This document shows positions 11,637-24,891 of a stretch of DNA of 64,000 nucleotides, piece by piece. Every line of letters starts with the position of its first letter. Position 1 is the first letter of the stretch. The stretch is from Cubamyces lactineus (lineage: Eukaryota; Basidiomycota; Agaricomycetes; Polyporales; Polyporaceae). The position numbers and the translations under genes are program-made. The stretch lies in the NCBI GenBank assembly GCA_022376465.1, contig JACDTU010000007.1, forward strand, positions 806,001 through 870,000, written 5' to 3'. The notes beneath the pieces are model-generated. The model did no database searches, was not told the origin of the DNA, and was given only the letters and a program-made list of their open reading frames with translations.

Positions 11637-14503
11637 AGCTCGCGACATCCACTGCATGCACGCTCTGGCGGCAGCCGCTGCTGCGCCCAGCTCCCGTTCC
11701 ATTGCTCACTCGCCTACTACCATGACACCGCCATGGGGCTTCGCGACAATCTCGACCATGCGGTGTGGATCCCGCGACACGATGGAGACAGGGTATACTC
11801 TGCACTGGACGGGTTGCCTGGAAGGGGGGCCGCCAGGACCGTAACCGGAAGCCAGACGACGCCCGTTCAATCTCTCTCCACACCGCACTCAATATCACGG
11901 CTACCCTCAGGCTACTCCGGGGTCCTAGTGCTCGCTTGCTCGGAGGATGTGACGACCGCGCTGCTGACTGCTGTGCTGCGAGATGGCATGGCGGTGGTCG
12001 GGAGATCGCACCAGCCCCGCGCCCGTCGTAGCAGTATGTACCTATATGTGCTCCTCCTGCATCTCGTGGCGATCTCGGATCTCATCGCCACTCCGCTCCC
12101 CTGTTTCTCTTTGTCTTTGTAAGTGAATACAGTGTATCCCGAGTCGTACCTATGCTTGCTGTGCTCCTCCGCCCGTCGCTATTGCCGCCTCCTATCTAGC
12201 ATCTAGCATCTAGCGTCTAGTATCATCTAGCACGCCCGCTCGCTCTCGCGGCCGCTGACTACGTATACGACGCCCGGCCGCCGTCGTATGCATCACCATG
12301 CGATCTCATCTCCGCGCCCTTCACTCGCTGTTGCGATCTCGCGCAGCGGTGCTCGGAGTGCCAGCAAGCCCTGATCCGTCCCGAGGGTGCCAGCTTGTCG
12401 ATGCGCGCGCGATTCAGATTTAATGCATAGCCCGACAGTGGTTCCGGCTCGTGCTCCTAACTCCGAGGGCGCTCGAGAGGACATTGTACTCTAAAGTTCG
12501 GTCGCAGCGACTGCAAGGCTGCAGCGGCCGCCCATATAGTGTACGCGCATGTCTGAGCAGACGAGGACCGCGAGGAACGGGTCCTGCGGTCTGACAACGC
12601 AGGCAATACGCGGGCTCGGCTAACTCGCAATTCGCAGTCGACTCCTCAGCGAGCCGCTCCCTTGGTCCTAGATCCCATTATTCAAGCCTGAACTTTGCAG
12701 GCTGACGCCTTGTCCCGAGATCCATCTCTCCTGCCTCCTGTGCTCCGTTCTAATCTGGGCGGGCGGCTTGTTAGCCGTCGCGCACGTAGTCAAGAGCCCA
12801 TGCGTACCACAACTCGACAGGCTATATTGCTTCATCAGCAGCCGCTGCTACGGTTTGCCGATGAGCCACGACCACAATCTGCATCTGGTGACACTGGGCG
12901 GGTCAGCGCGACGCTCATGCTCTCCGACGCGGCGGGCACAGCCCATTCCTGGGATATCCTATCTGTCGGGATGTCGGGCGAGCCGCGAGCGGGCGCATTT
13001 CGCAGTCAGCCAGAGTCAGATTCACGCTCCGAGTCCGCGACGCCCCGACGTAGAAGAAAGGGGCGGGAACGGGCGGGAACCCCGCGCACCGCACCGTGAC
13101 CGTTGACTGTGCACTGGCAGCCCACGGGGCCAGAACCAGACAGACCGCGGCGGCCCCACTCGCCTGAGGCACCCGAGATCCAAGTCCCACTTGGACCCAC
13201 AACTCTCGACGCGCTGGTTGGCCCGCCGTTCCACGCGTGCGCGATCGGGCCATGGTGCTGCAGACTGGGCCCGCGGTCGTGTACGTGAGATACCCGCGGG
13301 CCACCGTGGGCTCTGAGGGCGTACGCGCGCCGGAGTGGGACCGTGGTAGGGCGGTTCCGCCTCTCTGCGCCTGATATGCCCCACTCGGCGTAGCCGGATG
13401 ACAGGTGAAAACAGCGGGACAGTAGCTTCCCGATCCCCGCAGGCTGGCGCTGCAGGACTGTGGGCGCGAGGGATGCGAAGGGAGAGGCAAGCCTTTGCAT
13501 ACACCCTCACCAGATTCGACGAGACGAAACGCGAAGGAAGGGGGTGCTCGGGCATGATGAGTGGACGAAGCTGACGGCGATTGGCCGGGGGTGCTACTAC
13601 CCCCGCGCTGCTGCCGTTCGCGGACACGGTCAGCCCGGCACGCGTGTGGCCAAAACGGAAGCGCGTTGTCCACTTCCGTCTGCGGTCGGACAGAGGGAAT
13701 CAGCAGTTCCGGCGGGATAGATACAAGAATAAAAGTGTCACCTGCAACTCAATCACTTCGGCTATGGTGCACCCCTCGGCCCAGGCCGAACTCCATGATC
13801 TTGCATACACATCTGTAAGCCGCAACGGTCAATCTCTTCGTCTATCGAGGCGCCGGGGCCGAAAGCAGAACAAAGCAACGTCGCCAAAGCACGGTGGAGA
13901 AATGTTTGAGTGACGTCGGTACAAGTTCAAACGCGACACAGACGAACGGCACGAACGCCGGGTGGGAAAGCAAACTGTAACATCGCTTCTGGGGCGCTTC
14001 GAAAACAACAGTATAGTGCAAGTACATACGACGCGGGCAGAAGCAGCAGTAAACAAATAATAAACGAGGTTAGTCTAGAGAAAGCGAGGATTGTGATATG
14101 CGGCGGTTCTGCGGACAGCGAATACTACGAGGGTGATGGGTGAGCGACAACACGAAATGAACGATAGTGGGACGGTGAACGAAACGTCAGCGATCGAATA
14201 CACACATGGGAATACCGGACATGGTATGAGTGATGTAGGAGCGCTTGCACTGGGCGAGAATGCGACATGGACAGCTTACGAGGCCGGATGCGCGGAGGCC
14301 GGGGACACGAAAAGTCGATTAGTACACTTGAAACGGAACGATGAAGGTAGAGGTTCGAAGCAGTCCGACGGAGCAGTTACCCGACTCGCGTCATTGACAG
14401 TCCAGTAGAGACAGGGGTGCGACGCCAAATGAGGGTACACCTCAGCGCCAGCGCGGATAGCAAGGCAAACATGGCCGCGAAGGGAACGCCACGGTGGCGA
14501 CGT
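11637..14503. other. 2.9-kb region without a recognisable gene
   Basis: This is the 3' flank of the DUF4436-like gene and of the convergent Mei2-like gene. It contains GC-rich sequence with long but overlapping open frames on both strands around 12.7-13.7 kb, as expected by chance at high GC, and none shows a known motif or consistent splicing. An imperfect TCTAGCA repeat lies at 12195-12231. Confidence 0.5.
12195..12231. repeat. Imperfect ATCTAGC tandem repeat
   Basis: About five imperfect copies of a 7-base unit ATCTAGC lie in a gene-free stretch. This is simple repeat DNA; no coding or structural role is suggested. Confidence 0.7.
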
Positions 14504-17482
14504 TCACCGGTAGGACATACGGGGAGGATGGGGCCGGTGATGGTAGAGACCTCCGCCGCTACCTGGCACGTAGAGCGCGCCACGATTGTGCTGACTGCGC
14601 TGCTTCCTGCGTAGGTGCGTCGGCGGCGGAAACGGTTCAGGCATGCCCTGGTTTGGCCCGTCCGAGAAGAATATTTTCGGGCGCCAAGCCTCGCGCTCAT
14701 CCATAATGCACGAGTTTTTGAACCGCTCGACGAGGGACTCCTTTCCTCTGTACAGGCAGACGTCAGCATGCATTCGTCAGGATAGAGCCGAGACACTCAC
14801 TGGATTGTGGCGTAGCACATCTGAAGGACCTTCTCGCTCGAGTACATGTTCCTGCACGTGGCCCATCATCAACATCAAGACCGCCCGCTGCATCGCTCAG
14901 CGACCCACAACGCACCACTTGACGCCCAACTGCGTTTTGGTAAAATGCAACAGATCTTGCACAGTGATGAAGTTGACAAACGCATAGCCCACGTTACACC
15001 CTAGCCACACGTGTCATCAGCGACCGGTCCCAGACTCGCGAGAGCGATGCGGGCACTGCTTCGAGGCGGACAAGGCGAGACAACGCACCATTGCCAAAGT
15101 CCATGCGGAGGTACATGAAATCAAACCGCCGGGGGCACACCTTGTTGATGAAATCCAAGAGGTCCTTGTCGCTCATCTTGTTCGGGATATTCTTGATCAT
15201 CACTGTCGTCCGAGTGTCCATACCACTCTCGATGGCTGCGATGTCCAGGATGTTCCTTGTCCCCGGGACGCGCTGGCCACCGCGGTGTAAAGTCGGCATG
15301 TCATGCCCAGTGGACGCGGTGGGAGGACGGCTATCGTCAGACGGCAGGCCATCGTCAGGCAGCTCCTGCGCAGAGAGATCGTCCCGGGGTGTGCGACTCT
15401 GAGATCCCGACCTGGGCGACCCAGTCGGATACATCATCGGAGCATACACAGACCTCCCTACCGAGGTGGGAAGGTAGTACTCAATATGGGGAGGGGGCGG
15501 AGCGGCATAGGTCCAGTATCCAGTGGGTATGGCCTCCGCGTGGTCTCCGTACGCAGACATGTCGCGAGGGTATACTGGATACGGGTAGGGAGATGCCCCA
15601 TTCGCTGCGTACATGGCTGCCACAGCACCTGGGTGCGGGTACGCGTAGTGCGCCTCGGGATACACGTAGGGGGGGCCAGGGAAGTAACTGTTGATGGGCG
15701 GTTGCATCCTGTTCGTAGGGGCAAGGTTCTCGGCGCTGGCGCTGACGCTCCGGGGCCTCGGAGAAGACGGTGGGTGGGAGGGGTCGAGAGTCTTTAAGGG
15801 GGGGAAAGTCCGTTGGGATGAGGTACTTGAAGGATTCTAATATGGCAACCACGTACCTTGCCGACGGCGTCAAAAAACAGGTCGTTCGAGGGCCGCCTGC
15901 CATGGTCTTGGGACGCTTCCTTTGCTTTTCTGAGCCGCCGCACCCCATCAGGGGTACCCACGCCTTCGCTCGCACTCACGCTCCTTTGACGCGTCCGGTC
16001 TGGGCCGATCGGTGGGCAGGGAACGTATCAATGTCACTGCGTAACGGGCGGTCGAGGAGAGATCTCACCTTGCACGTCGCGGCGCAACCCGGGGTCCTGG
16101 ACAAAGGCGTGGTTAAGCACAGCCGAGTGATCTGAGATAACGCTCGTACCGGGCTTGAGCTCTGCGCGCTAACTTGCATCAACCGTACAGGACGGTCCAG
16201 TGCGTCCTTGTTCGAGCTCAGGGTAAGACGGGCACCGAGAATGGTGCGGTTGTTTAGCGCCTTGATCGCGTTGGCTGCGTCCCGACAATCACAAAATTCA
16301 ACATGGAAGGTCTGTAAAATTGGATGCTCGTCAAATGATAACCCACATACGTCACGCGAGAACGCTCTCACCTGGTCACACGGGTCAGAGGCAGCCGCGG
16401 AGAACGAGGCGAGCTCGCCAAAGGATGCGAGCATGTTCTGTACATCTCTCGAAAGAACGGCGCGGCCCTCAACGGTCACGAAGAAAGAGCCTTCTAATTC
16501 GGAGATGAAGTCGGATTTGCCAGTCAACTGTGGAGGACGTCCATGAACCGGCCGTACCACGGAAATTTGGCGATTATGACACCGCACCTTCTCTACCTCA
16601 GCAGGCGACACGAACGCAGCTTCCAGGCGCGCATCGTCGAGAGTGGCGAATTTGTGGCCCGCGATCTGCCTCAAAGCCCGCGCCGCGTGCCGAGTGTCGT
16701 AAAACGCCAGAATGATAATACCGTGACTGGCCTGGAAACGGGCGAGGATCCCCTTTACGTCACCCAAACTAGAGAATGCTTCGAGTAACGCGTTGGAAGG
16801 TGCGGCCGAGGGGATATGGCGGACCTATGCGGGTCCAGCGAATGAGCGGAGAGGCGCATGCATGGATACAGTCAAATGTGTGCTTACCACAAGCAAGCGG
16901 GTAGGAGTCTCGTTAGATGCCTCTCCAATCTCCAGATCGGGGATGGTGCCCGCCTGTCCGTCCAGAATAAAGGTACGCTCGTCTCTCGGCGTAGCATCCG
17001 TGCTTGCGAGACCAGATGCGAGGGTAGACCTGTCCGACGTGGCTGCCAGCGCCGCGCCGAATCCCGTACTGTCATCGGAGACCAGAGACTGCGAACGGGC
17101 GCTCGTCGGGGTCAGGTACCCGGCATTGCCTGTGCCGGCAGTGGCGGGAACACTCATCATGCTCTTCAATCCAGCGGAATAGGCTGTATGCGCGGCTACG
17201 AGGGCGCGCTCGCGATCGGACGCGCAGACCCAGCGAAGCGGGGAGTGTGGCTCGGGTGGGGTCGAAGGGGTTTCGTTGGAAGTGGAGTTGAAGGAAGACG
17301 AAGGTGTGAGTGGAGGGGTGAGGAGTGTGATTGGACGACGAAGGTGCTCAAACGTTGGGTCCTTCTTGGTCGGCGATGACGAGGGAGAGGACGCGAGGTC
17401 AAGAGGGCGAAGGTGGGGACGGTGTCTGACGGGACCTTGGGGGATGAAGGGGGCGAGCTGAAAGGCGTAATTGTGCGGAAGT
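14504..17482 (-). CDS. Mei2-like RNA-binding protein (three RRMs)
   Basis: The decisive part is the C-terminal RRM typical of Mei2 proteins: RTTVMIKNIPNKMS, the loop RRFDFMYLRMDF, NVGYAF, KWCVV, then GKESLVERFKNS, DEREAWRPKIFFSD, GPNQGMPEPFP and PTHLRRKQRS. In fission yeast Mei2 this domain binds meiRNA and is needed for meiosis (family knowledge). Two weaker RRM-like regions lie upstream: GDVKGILARFQASHG..ARALRQIAG near 16.7 kb, and a segment ending NAIKALNNRTILGARLTL near 16.3 kb. Between them and the last RRM is a Pro/Tyr-rich linker. The N-terminus is disordered and Ser/Pro/Thr-rich (LLTPPLTPSSSF). The stop is at 14504. The 5' end is open: in-frame sequence reaches an acceptor at 17482, and the first exon was not identified, so the feature is 5'-partial. 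Likely a post-transcriptional regulator of sexual development (inference). Confidence 0.85.
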
Positions 17483-18028
17483 CTAGGAACGCGTTAGGAC
17501 GTGTTGTATAATTGACGTGAGGAGGGAATGACTCCTAATTACCCGAGATTAGGGAGCGAGGGCGTAGAGTGTAAGCGAGGTGGTGGAACTGAAGGACGGT
17601 GGTCGACGAGCGAAGATGGCTAGGGACAGAGGAGGGGGGGATGAGCACCGCGTGAGAACATGATGAGATGAGAAGAAAACGAGGCAGTACGAACATCTTC
17701 GAATTCGGAGTGATGTGTGGTCGGGAACGGGACAGAGTGAACGGCCATGGTGAGCAAAGCGATGCCGCGGGAGGGGGAAGTATCAAGGGAAAGCGCGGTG
17801 ACTATTATATCAGCGATCAAGCAGGGATATATGCGTGCGAAGATGGCAGTACGGGTGCCGAACAAGGCCAGCGGGCAAGACCCAGCAACAGTGACTGCAG
17901 AAAGCAAGAACGCACAAGAAGGGACGAGAGAGCACAGCAGCGGTGACCGCAATGGACGTGGACGGACAAGATGCGAGCGGGAAAGACGCAGCAGATGGCA
18001 GACGTAGACCGGAGGACGAGTTTATATA
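17483..18028 (-). promoter_or_regulatory. Pyrimidine-rich 5' region and possible TATA box of the Mei2-like gene
   Basis: Read on the minus strand this stretch is strongly C/T-rich, a usual feature of basidiomycete promoters and leaders. A TATATAAA element occupies 18021-18028 at its far end. If it is the core promoter, the missing first exon and leader of the Mei2-like gene would lie between about 17990 and 17483. A minus-strand frame at 17535-17786 opens with ATG but does not join convincingly. Confidence 0.4.
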
Positions 18029-21000
18029 ATGTAGATCGAGAGGAGTTCAGAGCGAGAGGGAGGACGGGGAGAGCTGAGGCGAGATCTGGAGGGAGACGGG
18101 GCGGGAGGGACAGAAGAAGACAGGGCGCTGCTTGGGGTGGAAACAAGACTAGCGTGTGTCGCCCATCGGGGCGGACTAGAGCAGGAACGCAGAGCAGCCT
18201 GCCCGAGTTGGAAGACGTCCATGACCGAGTCGTCGTCCGTGGCAGCGTCGGTGTCGCCCGCAAATAATTCTGGTAAAGCGGAGGTTTATTCCACGCGCGG
18301 ATCCCGTCGCGAGCTGGCCGCGTTCAGGCAGGAGACCCTCCACGTCTGGTCCCCCGAGCCTCCAGCCATGTGCGCTCACGCGCTGCACGTCATTTTCCCC
18401 ATCCCTGGGAACTCCTCCCTCCGGCCGTTCGTCCAAGCCTGGCGCCCGTTTCCGCCAATGGTAGCAGCTCTCGCGGCGGGCCTCGCCGGTGACGGCCGTA
18501 TTTTCCTCCTCCGAGTAACCATTCTGCGCGTCCAACCGATCGCAGCGGAGATCTTTCCCCCCTTCCATCCCATTCCCAGCGGTGTCCGCAAGCCTCCTCC
18601 ACATGGGGCCCGCCTTGACCACCGCACAAAGCTCCGCAATCAGCGCAGTTTGAGTAATCGTCTTTCAGTCCACAGCCTGCCGCCTGGCTCCCGAGTTGCC
18701 GGTTTCTCCTGACTGCCCTGCACCCCTCCGACCCGAGCTCGGATTCCAGTTCAGAAAATGGACCGGACGAGACGCAGACTGGCGGCTACTAGTCCAGGGC
18801 CCAGTTTGAGCGACGGAGACGGTTCAGGAAGCATCCTATTCATAGCCTGAGTCTGACAGTTCTTGACAAGAGAACCAACCGTTAGTACTTCGGCCCTGAC
18901 AAAAGAAATTCATCGAGCGAGAGTTCTCGCAGAAGCAGAAGTGTCAGTCAGAATACTTCCCACGCCACAAACGCCCCGAACGTTAATTAGTTCGCAAGCG
19001 CCGATACTGTACGCGACGTCCCTTCTGTTTGTTCCTGCCAGACACTAAAGTTCGTCAATGTGCTCCTGCCGCTCGTATCGTACGCTGTGCACCTGGCGCC
19101 AGCACTGAACACGCAACATTATCATGCGTGGATGTTTGTAGTGCTTCATTGCATCCGTCTTTGCAGCCGCTGCCCTCACAACCTTGCGTTCAACTGCGCG
19201 TCTGTGGTCCAAAACGAATGCGGTATGGCCGAACACCATCATCCTTTTCAACGAGACCCCTTCTCATCAACAGAGAAGGAATCCGCACCCTTCACATTGG
19301 ATTGTCTTCTCTGCACCTGTAAGGGAACATACCTCCCAAGAGCAAGACACGCCGCTGACGACACCCTGTGAAGGGCGGCTGAGGGAATCCTCCAGTGCGA
19401 CTCCTGGTCCTCTAGCGAAGAATGGCGCGAACTGACAATCACCCGGTCAGAAAGGCGATAACGATCCCGCCATGCACATCCACCGCCGGCGTCGCACACA
19501 CTCTATCTGGAGCAACACTGATTGGTCTCGTGCGTCGGCTGGCGCGCACGGCGCTTGGCAAGACGAAGGCTTCGATTTCCCAGCAAGAAACGTCAGCATG
19601 CAACTCTGTCTCGATTCTCTCTCCGAGTCCGACGACGCGTCGCGCGGTGTCCGGTCGTCCGGCGTGCCTTCTATCGTTCCCTGGCCCGACGATGGGAAAG
19701 GCCCCTATAAGGAAGCTCGCAGGCGGAATGGGCCGTCGATCGCGCCCCGTAGCGTGGGCGGCATAACGACAACGCCCGACGCCAAAAACTTTAGGGGATC
19801 TCGCGAGGAGCATCACTGCTGCTGGTGGGTGCGCACGTGGTTACCGCACGCACGGCGATGCAGGGCTCGCGGACTTGGACAACGTTGTTAGAGCCTCTGC
19901 CGTCCAGATCTGGCGCGCCTGCCGCCCAGGGACTGAGGAACGCATCGCCGCGGACGCGCCCAGCAAAGAACCACCAGTACGTACGTATGCCCATCAAATT
20001 CTCCTCAAGTGTTTCTCATGCCCTCGCGTGCAGAGCGACCATATGCACATTCACACAGCGCGTCGAGATGCGCTGAGTTCCGCCGTGTCCTCTCGCACAC
20101 AACCGCGCCATCGAGCCTCGAAGGCAGACTGCGATGGTTCGTGAACACGTCGCGGTCCTCGGAAGGCCGCCCAGCCAGATGGATCATGAGATAGTTGCGC
20201 ATCATCTCCGCGACGCCGCAACTGTGTTCCGGGCACCAGCATCCACATTCGCCTTGAAGTCCCCGAGAACCTAATGCCCTCACGTCTCCACATCCGCATA
20301 CGGGTCCATCTATCCCGTGCGCTCCGGCCCAATCGCGCAAATCAACGTACAGGGGACCGACGAGCCTGGAGCGGAGTCTCAGCGCGCCTCCACGTACGGC
20401 CGATTCGAATTCCGCTTGCACGTTCTCTCTCCGCCCGCGAACTGGGCTCTGGAGCCAGCTATGAACTTGGCAGCTATCTTACCTCACTCTGGCCACGTCG
20501 CCGGTCGAGAAATGGGTACACTACAGTAGGACCCCGAGCTCGCACTTCGAACTTCCCTGGCTCCCGGAGCGCCAGGGTGCAGGCCAGACCTGCGGCGCGG
20601 TTTGGGTACGATGTAAACGGTACGGCAGGGCAGGATCTCCAGCCCGGAGCCACCCCGATCTCGCTTTGCACGCTGGGCGAACAGCTGTCCACGCACATGT
20701 CTCGTCTCTCGACGACGCGGACGCCTCTGGCACCGTGGCGTGCGTGTTGCGCAGCCAGGGCTCGTATGTCCGTTCAGCCCTCAACCCCTCAGCTTCAGGC
20801 CTCCTACCTCCCTTGCCGTGACTCGTAGGGCTCGTTCTCTCCCCAACCCAGATATCCTCTGTGTTGTGGAGATCTAGGCTCGTCTTGCGGCCTGTCCAAG
20901 CACTCACACTCCCGGGCTCGAGCAACTTGACGGCCTCGCTCCCACCTCCTCACCGGAGCTATCAAAGCACCTCCCTCGAAAGTGATGCCCAGCGCTCGAC

Positions 21001-23591
21001 GAAGCCGCGGAGGCCTAGCCAGGCCTTTGTCCTTCTCTTGGGCCCTTTGCCCCTCCTCCCACTGCCCACTGCCCCCACTTCCACCCCTTCTTTCCGAGCA
21101 TCTTGACCACGTTCCTCAGGCTCGCGCTTCTCCCGCCCTGTACGCGTCTGCTGCCTGGCTAGAACTGCCCCCACCCTCCCATTCGACCCTTCGTCTCTTT
21201 TCCCGCTCGCCTGTTCGCCCGTTCAGCCCGATTAACCTCCCTGCCGCGACCGGAAGGGACCTCGGTTCACAGGGCCCCTCCCTCCGTCGACCTATAGGAG
21301 ACCGTGTTTGTACGTACTGGACGTACGTACGCGCTCCACCGTTCCACCGTTCTCCCATTCCACCGTCACCCCGCCGTCCGGCGACGGAGCGTCGCGAAGC
21401 CCGTTTCGAGCACGGAGGTCCTCGGACGCGGGTTAGCAGCGCTCCCAGTGCTGAGCGTAACTGGTGCGTAAGTGGTCTTGGAGCACCACCACCACGCGGT
21501 CGCGGCGAGCAAGCGAGCCGGCTGTATGCTCGGGGAGTTACGACCTGTTACGACATTGGGCAGGGGCAGCTGCACGACAGCTGTCGTTCGTATGGCTTGG
21601 GTTGCTCGCTGGACGTGAAATTTTTGGGCCCGTCAGGGAGGGTGCCGGAGTCCAAAGTAGGTAGTGCGCGAAGGGTCGGGATGCGGGTAGCACCACGTCA
21701 ACATGCGTCGACATCGACGCCGGCGTGGGCTGATGCGCTCTTACCGATGTGGCCAACGTCGACGTCGATGTTGATGTCGATATCGATCACCGTCGGCGAC
21801 TGGGATTCTTGGCTGTAGGGCATCCTATCTCCGTTTCCATTCTCTGTGCGTTCCCAGGCCTAGTGTGGTATGCAGTGCGTGTCGCCCCGCGATGGACCTG
21901 TCGATGATCACTTCGCTGTCGATCGAGCCCAAGGCCGTTGAGAGCCAGCTGACGTGCGGCCGGTAAGTCCCACTCCGTGCACTCGCATTTTATGGCCAGT
22001 ACTCTCTGGGTTCGCACGACCACTCAGGCCGTCTTGCCAGTCATCTATCCCTGCGCATATACACACCTCGTCGATAGACTACATTCGCAGCTTGAAGCTT
22101 GTCTTCCACACGCCGAACATCCCAACCACATCACCATCTACCTCACCCATCCCCGCGCGCCGAGCCAGTGGGAGAGATCAGCGCAAGACTGGTATAGCGA
22201 CATCCCTTCACGCCCCCTCTTGTCTTCTTTTCGTCGACGGGAGCGCCACGCCGGAAGATACCCCCGCCCCATATGTATATTCACATGCACCATCGTACGT
22301 CTCGTACGACGGGATCTCATCTGTCGCAGCGACAGCGACAACGACAGGCTCAGCGCGCAGCGCTCAGCGGCGGCAGGACGCCCAACAAGCAACAGGGCAA
22401 CAGGTAGCAGGTGCGTACCCACATCTAGCATTGGTCCGGTGCTCGACATGAACCTGATCACCATTTCCTTGGTTGTAGTTACCTTGTGAGTTGTCGCGAC
22501 GTCGATGGGTTGGGAGGCTTGAAAGGGATCTTCGCTGCCGATTCGCGCTCTGTGGTCGGCCGGCGGAGCGAGTGGTGGAAAATCTCATGGCCATATGCTC
22601 GTGGACCAGCGGGATCTCATCTCGTCGTTGGTCGTAAGGTGCGTTACGACGACGACGGCGGTGGCGGCGGCAGCAGTGGTGCGACAATTGAATAGGTTGA
22701 ATGGGTGTGTCTTCTTAGGATCTGGGAGGACGTGCGTGCATGCATCGATATCTGTCAGAACTCAATAGACCCATCAGTCAAATACTTGGCATGAATGGGC
22801 ATGAACGGGCACTCTAAACGGGTAAGAGCGCTCCGACGGCGATAGTGGTCATGGATGATCGCATGCGCGGCGAAGACAGACAGATCCATCAACGCGGAGG
22901 AGTAGCACGATTGCCGCATATGCGTAGATGCGTCATACTATGAGTATGGATCGTCGGGGGATAAAACTCCGTGGATTAATCATTGGCCGAGTGTTGACAT
23001 GGATGCCAAGAGAAGTTCGGTATGTGCATATCACGGACGGTCTCGTAGCTGGAATATTAGTGGAACTTACAGCTTCTGTCAACTTCTTACGCCCATATAT
23101 GTGGCAAGTTTGGGCGGTACATACGTATGTATCCATGTATAGATCGGTATCGGCCTGTCACTGAGTTCTTAGATGCGCGCATATGATGATATATATGACG
23201 ATATGGCGGGCTGCAAGTTACCAAGCTGTAGGTGCAATCCTGCTGTGGTACGCACTGCGCCAGCTTAAGCGCATTTGGATGCCTGTGAGGCGGATCTGGA
23301 AGACGATTAGCCTAGTAGTAGTACGAGGAATAATGTCGGAAATCACGGACCGAAAGTCCGATATTGTGTATGTGACTCTCCACTTGGACGACAATGATGG
23401 TGGTTCTTCGCAGCCTGCGTTCATCGTCGTGCACGGTCTTTCTGAACGTCCATCGCGTAAGTAGGTTGAGCATCACCCTGTTCCGTCCAGGTATTGACGA
23501 TTCGCATCCAAAACTTGAAACCAGGCATTCAGCACGCAAGTAATCCATCTCTAAGGACAGGTACTAGCTTAAACGGGAGGGAACCACACCA
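18029..23591. other. 5.6-kb region without a recognisable gene
   Basis: No frame in this stretch joins into a protein with family motifs. The plus strand is pyrimidine-rich around 21.0-21.3 kb, as a promoter would be. A modest frame at 21954-22451, with Ser/Thr/Pro-rich sequence, might be part of an unknown gene, but it has no known motif and I cannot place its start or stop. The rest looks like mixed non-coding DNA. Confidence 0.5.
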
Positions 23592-24707
23592 ATGGCGATC
23601 CGGCTCGTCACCTTCGACGCGCTACACACGCTCGTCACGCCTCGCCTACCCGTCTACGTGCAGTACGCGCAGACGTTCGAGCCGTACCTCGGCGCGCTCG
23701 ACCCCGCTGCCCTCAAGAGCGCATTCAAATCCGGTACATAGCTGTCCGTCTTCCCTGCCTGGCGCCCGACGATGTTTGCTTATGTCTTATGGCGTCGCGC
23801 CTACCGTCTGCTATCTAGCCCTCAAACAAGTACAGCAAGAGCATCCTGTGTACCGGGGTGGTGCGCAAGAATGGTGGGGAGACGTCATCCGGAGGACAGC
23901 TGTGGGCGCAGGAGCGGACCCGAAAGGTAGGCACTGGCACATACTGGCACGGCATGCTGTACGGCAGCAGCGTCCAGAGATGTGATATCTACTATCGACG
24001 CAGCATTTTGACCATGGGCCTTCCTCTCTTGTAGCGGTGGACGCTTCGCTCGGGGAGATAGTCCCTCGGTTGCTCAAACGCTTCAGCTCACGCGAGGGGT
24101 ATAAGCTCTTCGACGACTCGCTGGAGACCCGTACGTTCTATAGTTCCTCTGCTTAGTGTCGCGCTGTGACTCAAACTCGGCCGTTGCTGCAGTGAGGAGG
24201 CTAAAGGAGCTGGACATCCGTACCGGGATGATCAGTAACACCGATGCACGCATGCGTGAGTCCTGCTGGAGGTCATTTCTTCCGGGTTGCTTGACATTCC
24301 ATGCTGGACATCATAGGTGCTGTAATTGAAGACCTTGACTTGATCCCTCAGCTGGACGCGGTCCTGCTTAGCGAAGAAGAGGGTGTGGAGAAGCCCTCGT
24401 GCGAAATCTTCAAGCGGGCTTGCGAACGCTTGGGTGTCAAGGCACACGAGGCCGTGCATGTCGGGGACGAGCTAGATTGGTACGCCGAGCAATCCAGGAA
24501 GACTGACCTTTGACCCATGTCCCATTCCGCAGCGACTACCAGGGTGCTCAAGCGTGTGGGCTCCAGGCCCTGCTCATCCGGAGACCTGGCCCCGAGGGTG
24601 ATGAGGAACGTAAAGAGCCAGGAGAAGATCTGACCGGTGTGAAGGTTGTGCCGAATTTGCTGCAGGTCGTGGAGTGGGTGCAGCAGCAGAACGCGCAGCG
24701 AGCGTAG
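23592..24707 (+). CDS. HAD superfamily hydrolase, HDHD3-like
   Basis: Five or six exons give a protein of about 250 residues. Motif I is TFDALHTLV: the nucleophile Asp is present, but the residue two places on is Leu instead of the Asp found in most HAD phosphatases; haloacid-dehalogenase-type and HDHD3-type members also lack it. Motif II is MISNTDAR, motif III the Lys in EEGVEKPSC, and motif IV HVGDELD..DYQGA, split by an intron. A helical cap (EHPVYRGGAQEWW) follows motif I, as in subclass C1. The start at 23592 (MAIRLVTFDA) fits the family. The substrate is unknown, and phosphatase activity is doubtful given motif I. The 3' end converges on the bS6m gene with 184 bases between stops. Confidence 0.85.
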
Positions 24708-24891
24708 TACCGCGGAGGGTTGCGTGATTAGAGGATAGCAATAATACATGACCGACCAGTAAAGTATGCAAGCCTTCCATTTTCCCGCTTCTAGACGATA
24801 TGCGTGCGGATACGGAGGCGACGGGAAGGCAGTAAGATGTGTAGAGGGTCGCTCCGAGTGAGGTGGATGAAGAGCCGGGGGATTGCTATGT

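Noticed and set aside
12695..13106. Frame starting QADALSRDP, which recalls the ADALSR motif of Ty3/Gypsy RNase H
   Set aside because: Only this one short match is present; no reverse transcriptase or integrase motif is near, and the rest of the frame is low-complexity.
12915..13673. 252-codon minus-strand frame
   Set aside because: Three long frames overlap here on both strands, a sign of high GC rather than coding; no motif or splicing pattern supports any.
21954..22489. Ser/Thr/Pro-rich plus-strand frames near 22 kb
   Set aside because: Two frames compete over the same stretch, neither has a motif, and no start or end exon was found.
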